NCBI GenBank assembly: GCA_022793995.1
Contig: JAAWDY010000052.1
Span: 1 to 64,000, forward strand
DNA: 64,000 nt
From: Coprococcus sp.
GTDB taxonomy: Bacteria; Bacillota; Clostridia; Lachnospirales; Lachnospiraceae
Reading direction: 5' to 3'
Part shown: positions 43,111 through 51,759 of the stretch, one piece after another
How the letters are laid out: every line of letters starts with the position of its first letter
Position numbering within the stretch: position 1 is the first letter of the stretch
The notes under the pieces: model-generated
What the model saw: the letters and a program-made list of their open reading frames with translations, nothing else
Told to the model about the DNA's origin: nothing
Database searches by the model: none
Program-made: the position numbers and the translations under genes

Positions 43111-43497
43111 TCAGTAACACTTTTTACATGGTTCATAGCCGGCATACTCCTGTGTAAGCGCATCCAGCTGTTCTGTAGTAGATTCTAGACTTTCTGTAGT
43201 TACGCTTAAATCTCGGGTAGCAGTCTCTAATTGTGATTTGGTATTCTCTAATTTCTTTTCGAGAATGTCATATTCACTTTTTGAGACACGTGTTGTTGAA
43301 AATACTACACTAGCAGCAACACACCGCCAATGATTTCCATGATTATGCGGCTGCTAACTCTTTTTTGCTTTGTGTTTGGCGTTGTATTTGGAAAAGGCCG
43401 TGAAAAAGCGGAAAATTCTCTTACCTTCCATATTGGATGAGTGATCGTTCATCTCAATCGTTACATTTCCTTCACTGGAATCTTTAAATCCCTCCAT
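43111..43497 (-). pseudogene. Frameshifted small membrane-anchored coiled-coil protein
   Basis: From ATG 43497 (GAGAGG site upstream) 47 residues run to TAG at 43354. The original frame can be rebuilt. A +1 change in the A6 run near 43365 brings in a TM segment (SRIIMEIIGGVLLLV), and a compensating change near 43310 returns to the first frame, giving a long coiled coil rich in Glu, Ser and Thr (LEKKLENTKSQLETATRDL and on) ending in CKKCY and TGA at 43111. Start and final stop are in the same frame (129 codons). So the gene had a cytoplasmic head, one TM and a coiled-coil tail, and has lost function by two single-base changes. Family not recognised. Confidence 0.6.
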
Positions 43498-43629
43498 AGT
43501 ATTTTCCTCTCTTTCTCTTGGTGTAGTTACCTTGCATCAGGTATTCTTACTTTATTATAGTGGCACAGAACGTGTATAAAACCAAAAATGTATTAAAATT
43601 AATGCGATATTATTGAATTGCCTCAAAAA

Positions 43630-43792
43630 TTCAACCGCATATTGTGCGGCACGTTGCCGTAAATCACATTTTCAACCGCACAGGAGGAAATTTTATGACG
43701 TGCAAGTTTCCTCTAAAAAATTGCAGCATATGATGAAGAAGGGAGTAATTCCATGAAGTAAGGTAACTTATAAACAGCAAGGAGGTAGGCTT
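43630..43792 (+). promoter_or_regulatory. Leader region with a short Cys-containing peptide and alternative hairpins, before the amino-acid ABC operon
   Basis: A 12-residue peptide, MTCKFPLKNCSI, is encoded at 43695-43733 behind a perfect AGGAGG site. Upstream, TGCGG (43645-43649) can pair with CCGCA just before it (43635-43639), while CGGCA (43647-43651) can pair with TGCCG (43655-43659), which excludes the first. GTGCGG can also pair with CCGCAC at 43676-43681, right before the ribosome site. Two cysteines in twelve codons, ahead of a CjaA-like transporter, suggest control by cysteine supply. This is inference. Confidence 0.35.
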
Positions 43793-44452
43793 GTGGACTG
43801 GGATTTTATCTACAGATATCTGCCAGTTTTCGGCAATGCGGCGCATCTCACCGTCAAGATCGGAACAGCAGGTATCGTTCTGGCAATTCTTGTGGGACTG
43901 ACCTGTGCCGTCATACGTCACTTAAAAATACCTGTTCTGAAAGAAATAGCGATCATCTATATTGAGCTAAGCCGTAACACGCCGCTTTTAGTGCAGCTTT
44001 TTTTCCTCTATTACGGGCTTCCGAAAATCGGCGTGCCGACGAATGTCGAGATATGCGGGATAGTGGGGATTGCTTTTTTGGGTGGAAGCTATATGTCGGA
44101 ATCCTTTCGGAGTGGTCTGGAAAGTATTGACCCTGTGCAGACAGAGAGCGCGCTAAGCCTGGGGATGACCCGTTTTGAGGCAATGCGCTATGTGATTCTT
44201 CCGCAGGCGGTTTCTGTCAGTATTCCTGCTTTTATAGCGAACATCATTTTTCTTTTGAAAGAGACGAGTGTATTCAGCGCAATCAGTCTGATGGATCTTA
44301 TGTTCACGGCAAAGGACTTGATCGGGCTCTATTACAAGACGACGGAAAGCCTGTTCTTGCTGGTCGTCTTTTATCTTCTCATCCTTTTGCCCGTCTCTCT
44401 TCTGGGAAATCTTATAGAGAGGAGGATGCGCTATGCCGGATTTGGGGATTGA
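43793..44452 (+). CDS. Amino-acid ABC transporter permease (first)
   Basis: 219 residues with five TM segments. The EAA coupling loop is clear (EALSLGMTRFEAMRYVILPQAV type: SALSLGMTRFEAMRYVILPQA), and the N-terminal SRNTPLLVQLFFLYYGLP stretch is the polar amino-acid type (HisM/GlnP family). It forms a channel with the second permease, overlapping its start by 20 bases. GTG 43793 is 9 bases after CAAGGAGG. The operon order is permease, permease, ATPase, binding protein. Import of cysteine or a related amino acid is inferred from the binding protein. Confidence 0.88.
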   Translation: MDWDFIYRYLPVFGNAAHLTVKIGTAGIVLAILVGLTCAVIRHLKIPVLKEIAIIYIELSRNTPLLVQLFFLYYGLPKIGVPTNVEICGIVGIAFLGGSYMSESFRSGLESIDPVQTESALSLGMTRFEAMRYVILPQAVSVSIPAFIANIIFLLKETSVFSAISLMDLMFTAKDLIGLYYKTTESLFLLVVFYLLILLPVSLLGNLIERRMRYAGFGD

Positions 44453-45107
44453 AGTTCTATTTAGAGGGAGAAATTTGATACGAATTCTTGGGGGTCTCTG
44501 GGTAGCTCTTAGAATCAGTCTGATCTCTGTTGCCGTCAGCTTTCCCCTTGGTATCCTTCTGGGAGCTGTGATGACTCTGAAAAATCCGTTCGTCAAAGCT
44601 CTCATGCGTATCTATCTGGAGATCATCCGCATTATGCCCCAGATGGTGCTTTTGTTCCTGTTCTACTTTGGAACAACCAGGGCATTTGGATGGGACTTGT
44701 CCGGAGAAACAGCGTCCATCATCGTATTTGTGCTCTGGGGGATAGCGGAGATGAGCGATCTGGTCCGAAGCTGTCTGATATCGATTCCTGTACATCAGTA
44801 TGAAACCAGCGAAGCGCTGGGACTTGTTCGGATACAGATTTACCGTTACATTATCATCCCGCAGGCCGTAAGGCGGCTGATTCCGCTCTCTGTTAACCTG
44901 GTGACAAGGATGATCAAGACCACCAGCCTGATTCTGATGATCGGCGTGGTGGAGGTCCTAAAAGTAGCGCAGCAGATTATTGAGGCAAACCGGTCGGCGA
45001 GCCCGAACGCAGCGTTTGGCGTTTACCTGGCTGTATTTTTCTTGTATTTTGTAGCGTGCTGGCCGATCAGTGTGCTGGCGCGGTATCTGGAAAAGAAATG
45101 GGGGTAG
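44433..45107 (+). CDS. Amino-acid ABC transporter permease (second)
   Basis: 224 residues, five TM segments, with the polar amino-acid permease pattern: LEIIRIMPQMVLLFLFYFG, then SEALGLVRIQIYRYIIIPQAVRRL as the EAA loop. ATG 44433 overlaps the end of the first permease, and the ATPase starts six bases after its stop, so the genes are tightly coupled. With two different permeases the transporter is a heterodimer, as in the His, Glu and some Cys systems. Confidence 0.88.
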   Translation: MPDLGIEVLFRGRNLIRILGGLWVALRISLISVAVSFPLGILLGAVMTLKNPFVKALMRIYLEIIRIMPQMVLLFLFYFGTTRAFGWDLSGETASIIVFVLWGIAEMSDLVRSCLISIPVHQYETSEALGLVRIQIYRYIIIPQAVRRLIPLSVNLVTRMIKTTSLILMIGVVEVLKVAQQIIEANRSASPNAAFGVYLAVFFLYFVACWPISVLARYLEKKWG

Positions 45108-45113
45108 CAGCTT

Positions 45114-45875
45114 ATGGGAGAAATTCTTTTGAAAATGGAGCATGTTACAAAGCGGTTCGGCGATCATATAGTTTTGAATGACATCAGTCTATCGGTACGT
45201 CGGGGAGAGGTGATCGTCATCATCGGTCCCAGTGGATGTGGGAAGAGCACGCTGCTTCGATGTATCAATGCTCTGGAAGAGATCGAGAGTGGAGAAATTT
45301 GGCTAAGAGATGAAAAGATTGAATCCAGGAGTAAGAGATTTCCTGCTCTGCGCCAAAAAATTGGGATGGTCTTCCAGAATTACGAACTGTTTCCTCATCT
45401 GACAGCGCTGGGAAACATCCAGCTCGCTCCTGTGAAAGTTCAAGGGAGAAACCAGGCGGAAGTCCAGGCGGAAGCTCTTGGATGGTTAAGCCGCGTAGGA
45501 CTTGCGGGAAGAGAAAAAAGTTATCCAAGAGAACTTTCAGGGGGACAGAAGCAGCGCGTAGCGATTGTACGTGCGCTTTGTATGCATCCGGAAATCCTTC
45601 TATTCGACGAGATTACGGCCGCCCTTGACCCCGAGATGGTGCGAGAAGTCTTAGATGTAATGCTGGATCTTGCCTCGCAGGGGCGGACGATGCTGATCGT
45701 GACCCATGAGATGCGGTTTGCGAGGGCTGTGGCGGACCGGATTCTATTTCTTGACAAAGGGAAAATCATGGAGGATTCTGACCCGGAAACATTTTTCGCG
45801 CATGCAAGGACAGAACGGGCGAGACATTTCCTAGATACATTTGAGTTCAATAACGAAAGGTTGAAGAAGCTATAG
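45114..45875 (+). CDS. Amino-acid ABC transporter ATP-binding protein
   Basis: 253 residues of the polar amino-acid type. Walker A GPSGCGKST (about residues 39-47), the Q-loop MVFQNYELFPHLT, signature LSGGQKQRVAI, Walker B LLFDEITAALDP (with Ile where Pro-Thr is usual, DEITAALDPEM, common in clostridial members), and H-loop VTHEM. It energises the two permeases upstream. ATG 45114 is preceded by a weak GGGGGTAG. The binding-protein gene follows after 97 bases of leader. Confidence 0.92.
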   Translation: MGEILLKMEHVTKRFGDHIVLNDISLSVRRGEVIVIIGPSGCGKSTLLRCINALEEIESGEIWLRDEKIESRSKRFPALRQKIGMVFQNYELFPHLTALGNIQLAPVKVQGRNQAEVQAEALGWLSRVGLAGREKSYPRELSGGQKQRVAIVRALCMHPEILLFDEITAALDPEMVREVLDVMLDLASQGRTMLIVTHEMRFARAVADRILFLDKGKIMEDSDPETFFAHARTERARHFLDTFEFNNERLKKL

Positions 45876-45972
45876 CAGCTACCCATTAAAAATCCACCTG
45901 TACGTTTGAAAGTGCGATTTGCGGCAGCCAACCGCACAAAATTTGCAAAATCACGACAAGGAGTGAGATCGT

Positions 45973-46845
45973 TTGAAAAAATGGAGACAGATTTTGATAT
46001 TGGTGTTAAGCCTGGGGATATTGACGGCGCTTACGGCTTGCAAAGATTCCTCAGAGAAAGATACCACTGCAAAAGGAGAAGGAGATTATCGGACTTTAGA
46101 TGAGATCAAAGAGAGCGGTGAAATCAACATCGGTGTGTTTTCTGATAAAAATCCTTTCGGCTACGTAGATGAAAACGGGGAATACCAGGGATACGACATA
46201 TATTTTGCAAGGCGCATAGGAGAAGACCTGGATGTTAAGGTGAACTTTGTGTCCACCGAAGCCGCGAATCGGATCGAATACTTGCAGACAGGGAAGGTGG
46301 ATGTGATTCTGGCGAATTTCACAGTGACCCAGGAACGCGCCCAGGAAGTCGATTTCGCACTGCCGTATATGAATGTGGCTCTCGGCGTCGTCTCGCCGGA
46401 TCATAAGGTCGTCACAGACCTGGATGAATGGAAACAGGGGGATGAGATGATCGTGATTTCCGGGACGACTGCGGAAACGTACTTGATTAAAAATTACCCC
46501 AAGATTGGTCTACAGAAATATGATTCCTATGCAACCGCTAAAAATGCGTTGGAAAATGGAAACGGCGCGGCGTGGGCGAACGATAACACCGAGGTTATCG
46601 CATTTGCAAAGCAGAATAAGGGATACACGGTAGGAATCCCGACCCTGGGAAGTCAGGACAGCATCGCACCCGCAGTCTCACAGGGTAATACAACGCTTCT
46701 GGAATGGTTGAATAAAGAGATAAAGACGTTGGAAAAAGAAGGATTTTTCCATGAAGGATACAAAGAAACGCTGGCGGATACCTATGGAATGGAGTTTGAA
46801 GACAGTCTGGTGGTGGAGGAAGGAACGAAGGATTCTAGCCCGTGA
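45973..46845 (+). CDS. Amino-acid ABC transporter substrate-binding lipoprotein (CjaA-like, probably cysteine)
   Basis: 290 residues. A signal peptide (residues 1-22) ends in the lipobox LTAC with Cys23, so it is a lipoprotein on the outer face of the membrane. The mature part is the family 3 binding fold. The stretches NPFGYVDENGEYQGYDI and KVDVILANFTVTQERAQEVDF resemble the cysteine-binding protein CjaA of Campylobacter. That likeness is from memory and the ligand is an inference. The start is TTG 45973, 9 bases after AAGGAG. It completes an importer with the three genes before it. Confidence 0.85.
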   Translation: MKKWRQILILVLSLGILTALTACKDSSEKDTTAKGEGDYRTLDEIKESGEINIGVFSDKNPFGYVDENGEYQGYDIYFARRIGEDLDVKVNFVSTEAANRIEYLQTGKVDVILANFTVTQERAQEVDFALPYMNVALGVVSPDHKVVTDLDEWKQGDEMIVISGTTAETYLIKNYPKIGLQKYDSYATAKNALENGNGAAWANDNTEVIAFAKQNKGYTVGIPTLGSQDSIAPAVSQGNTTLLEWLNKEIKTLEKEGFFHEGYKETLADTYGMEFEDSLVVEEGTKDSSP

Positions 46846-46854
46846 AGAAAAATC

Positions 46855-46985
46855 TTGAAAACACCCTTTCGATATGCTATATTAAACATACAGAAGGGAA
46901 ACCATAGAAGCGGCTACCCTCATAGTAATTGACAGTTACTTATGAACTGCCGTCACTATTGCAGTAGTGGCGGCTATCTTCTTTT
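46855..46985 (+). ncRNA. Candidate antisense RNA of a type I toxin locus
   Basis: TTGAAA (46855-46860) and TATATT (46878-46883), 17 bases apart, form a promoter that points at the 3' end of the toxin gene on the other strand. A transcript from about 46890 would end at the hairpin 46949-46974 (12 pairs including two G-T) followed by the T-rich TATCTTCTTTT. The toxin's stop codon lies at the edge of that hairpin, so the two RNAs overlap at their 3' ends. This is the layout of the fst/TxpA kind of toxin loci. Confidence 0.45.
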
Positions 46986-47066
46986 GTCCTTCAAAATCTG
47001 GTAAATCAGACTTATTAGGGCAACAATGAATGTACAGAACAAGAAAAAATCCTGATATGTAACCAT
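46974..47066 (-). CDS. Short hydrophobic peptide, type I toxin candidate (holin-like toxin)
   Basis: 30 residues from ATG 47066, 6 bases after GGAGGGG. The peptide opens MVTYQDFF, has one TM segment (about residues 6-24) and ends in a strongly basic tail (LKDKRR). This is the shape of the Hol_Tox/TxpA-type membrane toxins of Bacillota. Its transcript would start near 47150 from TTGCCC/TATATT (47186-47158, 17 bases apart). Sequence in its 5' leader (CCATAGAG..GCGGCTACCCTC) also occurs in the antisense RNA's 5' end, in the opposite orientation, so the toxin RNA could pair with itself if it runs through the locus. Confidence 0.55.
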   Translation of the reverse strand: MVTYQDFFLFCTFIVALISLIYQILKDKRR

Positions 47067-47157
47067 TGTCATCCCCTCCTTTCCTCTTTGGTCTGGAGGG
47101 TTTGTCCCTCCGTGGTGGAGGGTAGCCGCCTGTGGCTCTATGGTTTCCCATGCTGAT

Positions 47158-47186
47158 AATATACTACATTTTCTTATCATGGGCAA
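47158..47186 (-). promoter_or_regulatory. Promoter of the toxin candidate
   Basis: On the minus strand TTGCCC (47186-47181) and TATATT (47163-47158) are 17 bases apart. The leader to the toxin start is about 85 bases, long for a 30-codon gene, as is typical when leader structure delays translation. Confidence 0.5.
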
Positions 47187-47234
47187 TATACATTTTCAAA
47201 CATAGGATGATATCAAAAATCTTATAGGCAAAAG

Positions 47235-47273
47235 TTGAACTTAATCGTCTGTTTGGCGATGCAATTTATAAGG
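47235..47273 (+). repeat. Isolated, diverged copy of the hairpin repeat before the restriction operon
   Basis: TTGAACTTAATCGTC, loop TGTTT and GGCGATG keep the stem with one T-G pair in place of C-G, then CAATTTATAAGG follows. Unlike the other copies it ends 240 bases before the next gene (hsdM). The space between, 47274-47515, shows no gene I can support; a TACAAT at 47452-47457 is the likely -10 box of the hsd operon. Confidence 0.75.
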
Positions 47274-47515
47274 CAGATATCTAATTCTATTTATGCCGCG
47301 GCGCTTCTGTCGTCATGCAGTCATGTGGAGCTTTATGTTTTGAGCGGGCATGTGATTTCTTCTCTGCCTTCCGCTATGGACACGGTCACATCCGAAGGGA
47401 TCGGGACATATCGTTCCCCTACGATCGGCACGGCGGCCGCGCCGTCCGTTTGGTACAATGTAAATTATGAAAGAATACAGCTTTGCTGTATGAGGGATCT
47501 GGAATGGAGGAAATG

Positions 47516-49525
47516 ATGGATAATCAGATACATAATGCCATTGTGAATTTTATATGGGGGATTGCCGACGACTGCCTGCGGGACGTCTATGTACGCGGCA
47601 AGTACCGTGACGTGATTCTTCCGATGACGGTCATCCGCCGCCTGGACGCTATGCTTGAGGACACCAAAGAACGTGTGCTGAGGATGAAGGAGATGCTGGA
47701 CAGGGCAGGCGTGGCAAATCAGTGGCCGGCGCTCTGCAATGAGGCGGGGCAGGCATTTTGCAATGCTTCGCCGTTTCTTTTGAAGGATTTGACAAGCCGT
47801 GCGAAAAAGCAGACTTTAAGGGCAGATTTTGAAGCATATCTTGATGGCTTTTCCCCGAATGTGCAGGAGATATTGGAAAAATTCAAGTTTCGCAATCAGA
47901 TCGATACCATGATTGACGCCGATATCCTTGGAGCTGTGATAGAAAAATTCAGCTCCTCTACAATCAACCTGAGTCCAAAGCCGGTTTATAAAGATGATAC
48001 GATGGAGGAGGTCAAACTTCCCGCACTTGATAACCATGGAATGGGGACAGTTTTTGAGGAACTGATCCGTAAGTTTAACGAAGAAAACAACGAGGAGGCC
48101 GGGGAACACTGGACGCCTCGTGACGTGGTGGAACTGATGGCTGACCTGGTGTTTATTCCTGTTGCGGATCAGATCAAAGACGCCACTTACTCCTGCTATG
48201 ATGGAGCTTGTGGTACGGGCGGCATGCTTACGGTCGCACAGGACAGATTACTTGCTCTTGCCAAAGAGCGGGGGAAAGAGGTATCGATTCATCTGTTCGG
48301 CCAGGAGATTCAGCCCGAGACCTACGCTATCTGTAAAGCAGATATGCTTTTGAAGGGCGACGGCGAACAGGCGGAGCATATTTCTTACGGGTCCACGCTT
48401 TCCACGGATGGAAACGCTACAATGCAGTTTGATTTTATGCTGTCGAATCCGCCTTATGGAAAGAGCTGGAAGACAGACGCGGAAAAGATGGGAGGAAAGA
48501 AGGATATCCTTGACAGCCGTTTTAATATATATTTGGACGATGCGACACCGTTTGCCATGATCCCAAGGACAAGCGACGGGCAGCTCCTTTTCCTTTTGAA
48601 TAATGTGGCAAAGATGAAAACGGATACAACTCTGGGAAGCCGTATTGCAGAGGTACATAATGGTTCCTCCCTTTTTACAGGCGATGCGGGAAGCGGAGAG
48701 AGTAATGCTAGAAGATACTTGATTGAGAATGACCTGGTGGAAGCGATCATCGCTTTGCCGGAAAATATGTTTTACAACACAGGAATCGGCACGTTTATCT
48801 GGGTGCTGTCTAACAAAAAGGAAGAATGCCGTAAAGGGAAACTCCAGCTTATTGACGCGACTTCCATGAAGACGCCGCTTCGCAAGAATATGGGAAAAAA
48901 GAACTGTGAGTTTGATTCAGAGATCCGCAGAGAAATACTCCGCGTATTTATGACGAAAGAAGAGAGCGAGATCAGTAAAATTTTTGATAATACAGAATTT
49001 GGCTATTGGAATATCACAGTAGAGAGACCTCTCCGTCTGCGCGTATACCCGAACAGAGAAATTCCAGAAACCGCCGTCAAGAAAGAGGATGAACGTGAAG
49101 CCATAAAAAATGCGCTGGCATCTTTAGCGCAGGATACCCCGCTTGACGACTGGGAGGCATTTGCAAAAGCCACGAAACTAAAAACGGCTTTGCTGAAAAA
49201 AATTAGACCATTTATCACAGAAACCGACCCGACGGCAAAAGCGATTGAAGGGGAGGCGGATGTCAGTTTACGTGATACAGAGAATATCCCCTTTTCTTAT
49301 GAGGGAGGCATCGACACGTTCTTTAAAAATGAAGTGCTGTCTTATGTACCTGATGCGTGGATTGACGAGAAAAAGACACAGATCGGATATGAAGTAAGTT
49401 TTACCAAGTATTTTTATAAACCTGTCGAGCTGCGTCCGGTGAAGGATATCCTGGAAAGCCTGAGAGCATTAGAAAAAGAGTCTGAAGGTATGCTGGCGGA
49501 GATTATGGGAGGCTTGGAGTCATGA
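47516..49525 (+). CDS. hsdM: Type I restriction-modification methyltransferase subunit
   Basis: 669 residues. The N-terminal HsdM domain (about 1-150) includes YRDVILPMTVIRRLD; the N6-adenine methyltransferase domain follows with a SAM motif CYDGACGTGGML and the catalytic NPPYGKSW. The C-terminal 200 residues are a longer tail than in short HsdM proteins, rich in charged helices that contact HsdS. It methylates adenine in the recognition site and is also needed for cutting. ATG 47516 lies 5 bases after GGAGG; ATGs at 47504 and 47513 are less well spaced. Its stop overlaps hsdS. Confidence 0.93.
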   Translation: MDNQIHNAIVNFIWGIADDCLRDVYVRGKYRDVILPMTVIRRLDAMLEDTKERVLRMKEMLDRAGVANQWPALCNEAGQAFCNASPFLLKDLTSRAKKQTLRADFEAYLDGFSPNVQEILEKFKFRNQIDTMIDADILGAVIEKFSSSTINLSPKPVYKDDTMEEVKLPALDNHGMGTVFEELIRKFNEENNEEAGEHWTPRDVVELMADLVFIPVADQIKDATYSCYDGACGTGGMLTVAQDRLLALAKERGKEVSIHLFGQEIQPETYAICKADMLLKGDGEQAEHISYGSTLSTDGNATMQFDFMLSNPPYGKSWKTDAEKMGGKKDILDSRFNIYLDDATPFAMIPRTSDGQLLFLLNNVAKMKTDTTLGSRIAEVHNGSSLFTGDAGSGESNARRYLIENDLVEAIIALPENMFYNTGIGTFIWVLSNKKEECRKGKLQLIDATSMKTPLRKNMGKKNCEFDSEIRREILRVFMTKEESEISKIFDNTEFGYWNITVERPLRLRVYPNREIPETAVKKEDEREAIKNALASLAQDTPLDDWEAFAKATKLKTALLKKIRPFITETDPTAKAIEGEADVSLRDTENIPFSYEGGIDTFFKNEVLSYVPDAWIDEKKTQIGYEVSFTKYFYKPVELRPVKDILESLRALEKESEGMLAEIMGGLES

Positions 49526-50880
49526 AGCAATATCCGAATTATAGACAGACGGATCAAATTTGGCTGCGGGAAATACCTGAACACTGGGATACAAAGAAAA
49601 TCAAATATATTTTCTCAGAGAGAGTAGAAAAGGGATACCCTGACGAGCCTTTGCTAGTTTCTTCTCAAAGCATGGGAGTAATACCAAAAGAAATGTATGC
49701 AAATAGAACTGTAGAGGCGCAGAAAGATTTCCATCTTTTGAAATTAGTAAAAATCGGCGATTTTGTTATCAGCTTGCGTTCGTTTCAAGGCGGGATAGAA
49801 TACGCCCATTATCAAGGAATCATCAGCCCTGCCTATACGATAATGGTGAATAAGGGAAATATTGATTCTGCCTATTTTCGATTACTTGCAAAATCTTCTC
49901 AGTTCATAAAACTTTTGCAAATGTGCGTTACAGGCATAAGGGAAGGGCAAAATATTGATTATAAAAAATTGAAAAATTTTAGCCTGCCTATCCCTCCCCG
50001 CCCCGAACAAGAACAGATCGTGCGTTTCCTTGACTGGAAAGTGTCAAAAATTAACCGGTTGATTGAAGTTAAGAAAAAGCAGATTAAAGAGCTGTGCGAA
50101 CTTAAAAAGACTATTGTCAACGATGCCGTAACACATGGCTTGCACCCCGATGTTCCGATGAAAGACAGCGGCGTTGATTGGCTGGGGGAAATTCCAGCGC
50201 ATTGGACGATAACAAAATTGCGAAAAATATTGCATCCATTTAGTGAAAAAAATCATCCCGAGTTACCGCTTCTTTCTGTTGTCCGTGAACAAGGCGTAGT
50301 CGTGAGAGACATAGAAAATAAAGAAAGCAACCATAATTTTATTCCTGATGATTTGAGCGGATATAAAATGGTAAAAAAGGGGCAGTTTGCTATGAATAAA
50401 ATGAAAGCATGGCAGGGTTCCTATGGAGTTTCTGATTATACAGGAATTGTCAGTCCGGCTTATTTTATCTTTGACGTTGAGTTTGACAACTTAGAGTATT
50501 TTCATTATGCTATCCGAAGCAAAGTATATGTCAATTTTTTTGCACAAGCTTCAGATGGGATTCGTGTGGGACAATGGGATTTATCCATGCAGAAAATGAA
50601 AGAGATACCGTTTATCATCCCGCCCAAAAAGGAACAGGAAGAAATCGTCGCATATATCCCGAAGACATTTGAGAAATATGAAAAAGCGATCAGTACGTTG
50701 GAACAAGAGATTGCATTTCTCCACGAATTAAAGGCATCGCTTATATCCGATGTAGTCACCGGACAAGTGGATGTTCGCGAAATGGAAATACCTGACTGTG
50801 AATATGCAGATGAGGAATTAAGGGCAGAGCTTAGAGGTGATTTTTACAGAAAAATGGGGGGTGAAGTAAATGAAGAATAA
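49522..50880 (+). CDS. hsdS: Type I restriction-modification specificity subunit
   Basis: 452 residues with two target-recognition domains, each starting with a W-L-(R/G)-E-I-P-(E/A)-H-W motif (near residues 13 and 215) and ending in a coiled-coil spacer (FLDWKVSKINRLIEVKKKQIKELCELKKTIV; YEKAISTLEQEIAFLHELKASLI). The recognition domains decide the DNA sequence bound. Base composition is AT-richer than the flanking hsdM, as usual for these exchanged domains. The start overlaps hsdM (ATGA) and the end overlaps the next gene by 11 bases. Confidence 0.93.
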   Translation: MKQYPNYRQTDQIWLREIPEHWDTKKIKYIFSERVEKGYPDEPLLVSSQSMGVIPKEMYANRTVEAQKDFHLLKLVKIGDFVISLRSFQGGIEYAHYQGIISPAYTIMVNKGNIDSAYFRLLAKSSQFIKLLQMCVTGIREGQNIDYKKLKNFSLPIPPRPEQEQIVRFLDWKVSKINRLIEVKKKQIKELCELKKTIVNDAVTHGLHPDVPMKDSGVDWLGEIPAHWTITKLRKILHPFSEKNHPELPLLSVVREQGVVVRDIENKESNHNFIPDDLSGYKMVKKGQFAMNKMKAWQGSYGVSDYTGIVSPAYFIFDVEFDNLEYFHYAIRSKVYVNFFAQASDGIRVGQWDLSMQKMKEIPFIIPPKKEQEEIVAYIPKTFEKYEKAISTLEQEIAFLHELKASLISDVVTGQVDVREMEIPDCEYADEELRAELRGDFYRKMGGEVNEE

Positions 50881-51757
50881 ATTATTAAAATGGTGGGTTT
50901 TGATTATAATAGCAATTCCGTTTTTGCTAATGTTTTGTTTGCATATAGGTATTGCGCTTGGAAATTATTTTGGCATTAATATTAATGTGCGATACGTGGA
51001 TGCTTCCACCTGGTTTACCTTTTTCAGCAGCTATTTAGGCGGAGCTATGACATTAGCAGGCGTTATGATTACATTAAGGCATGAGCGAAGTGTCCGTCGG
51101 TACGAGGATGCCTTGGAAAACATTGACAAAGAAAAGAACATTTTAGGAAAAGCTATATGTGAATTAAATATATCTGCTCCCAGTATCTTCTATCGAAAAT
51201 TTAATAGTTTGCAGATTACGCCAAATGGATACAATTCTGCAGAGGTGGCATCTATCCAGCAACAACTTGCAGAGGAACTTCAAAAGATTAATAAAGCAAA
51301 ATGCGAGGTTGAGTTTTTTACGGAGATTTATGTATTGGCAGCAGGATGTCGTAATTGTAATAAGCCATGCGGAATACAGGCTGTTTCTCCAGAATTTCAA
51401 AAATTATACGAGGAAGTTGGAAATTATCTTTTTGGTGTTCTGCAAATGGTAGATTTTTATATTTCAGAGGCATATAGTAATGCTGTGTATATCGCGTTAA
51501 TCAACAATTGCAAAGAGACTAATGAACGGTGTCAGTTAAGTGGAAAACCGTTGCAATATGATGAATCAATAATCAAGGAGTATGAAAGTAAGATTATAAA
51601 ACTAGAACCAAAGCAGAACGAAATAGCTACGGCTATAACGAAAGTGAATAATTACAACCAAGTTGGAATTCCACGGTTAAGTGTTTTGGCGCGGGAATAT
51701 ATAGCTATAAAACAGAAAAACGCATATAAAAAATGGTTTGGTGGTAAGGAGGAGTGA
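50870..51757 (+). CDS. Unknown two-TM protein within the restriction operon
   Basis: 295 residues. Two TM segments at the N-terminus (about 8-32 and 46-68, the second Gly/Met-rich: SSYLGGAMTLAGVMI) are followed by a long cytoplasmic part with coiled-coil-like stretches (LEKNI..., residues 80-150), and a Cys-rich motif GCRNCNKPCG near residue 163. I do not recognise a family. The gene overlaps hsdS by 11 bases and is followed by hsdR after two bases, so it is made with the restriction proteins. It is AT-rich and differs in codon use from hsdM and hsdR. A role in defence, immunity or membrane anchoring is a guess from position. Confidence 0.6.
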   Translation: MKNKLLKWWVLIIIAIPFLLMFCLHIGIALGNYFGININVRYVDASTWFTFFSSYLGGAMTLAGVMITLRHERSVRRYEDALENIDKEKNILGKAICELNISAPSIFYRKFNSLQITPNGYNSAEVASIQQQLAEELQKINKAKCEVEFFTEIYVLAAGCRNCNKPCGIQAVSPEFQKLYEEVGNYLFGVLQMVDFYISEAYSNAVYIALINNCKETNERCQLSGKPLQYDESIIKEYESKIIKLEPKQNEIATAITKVNNYNQVGIPRLSVLAREYIAIKQKNAYKKWFGGKEE

Positions 51758-51759
51758 CG

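Noticed and set aside
43354-43370. Programmed -1 frameshift at A-AAA-AAG in the broken coiled-coil gene
   Set aside because: The motif is present, but a -1 shift gives a stop seven codons later; joining the TM needs +1, and a second change is still required.
47235-47516. A 93-codon frame before hsdM
   Set aside because: It starts inside the hairpin repeat, has no ribosome site or family features, and its end overlaps the hsdM start.
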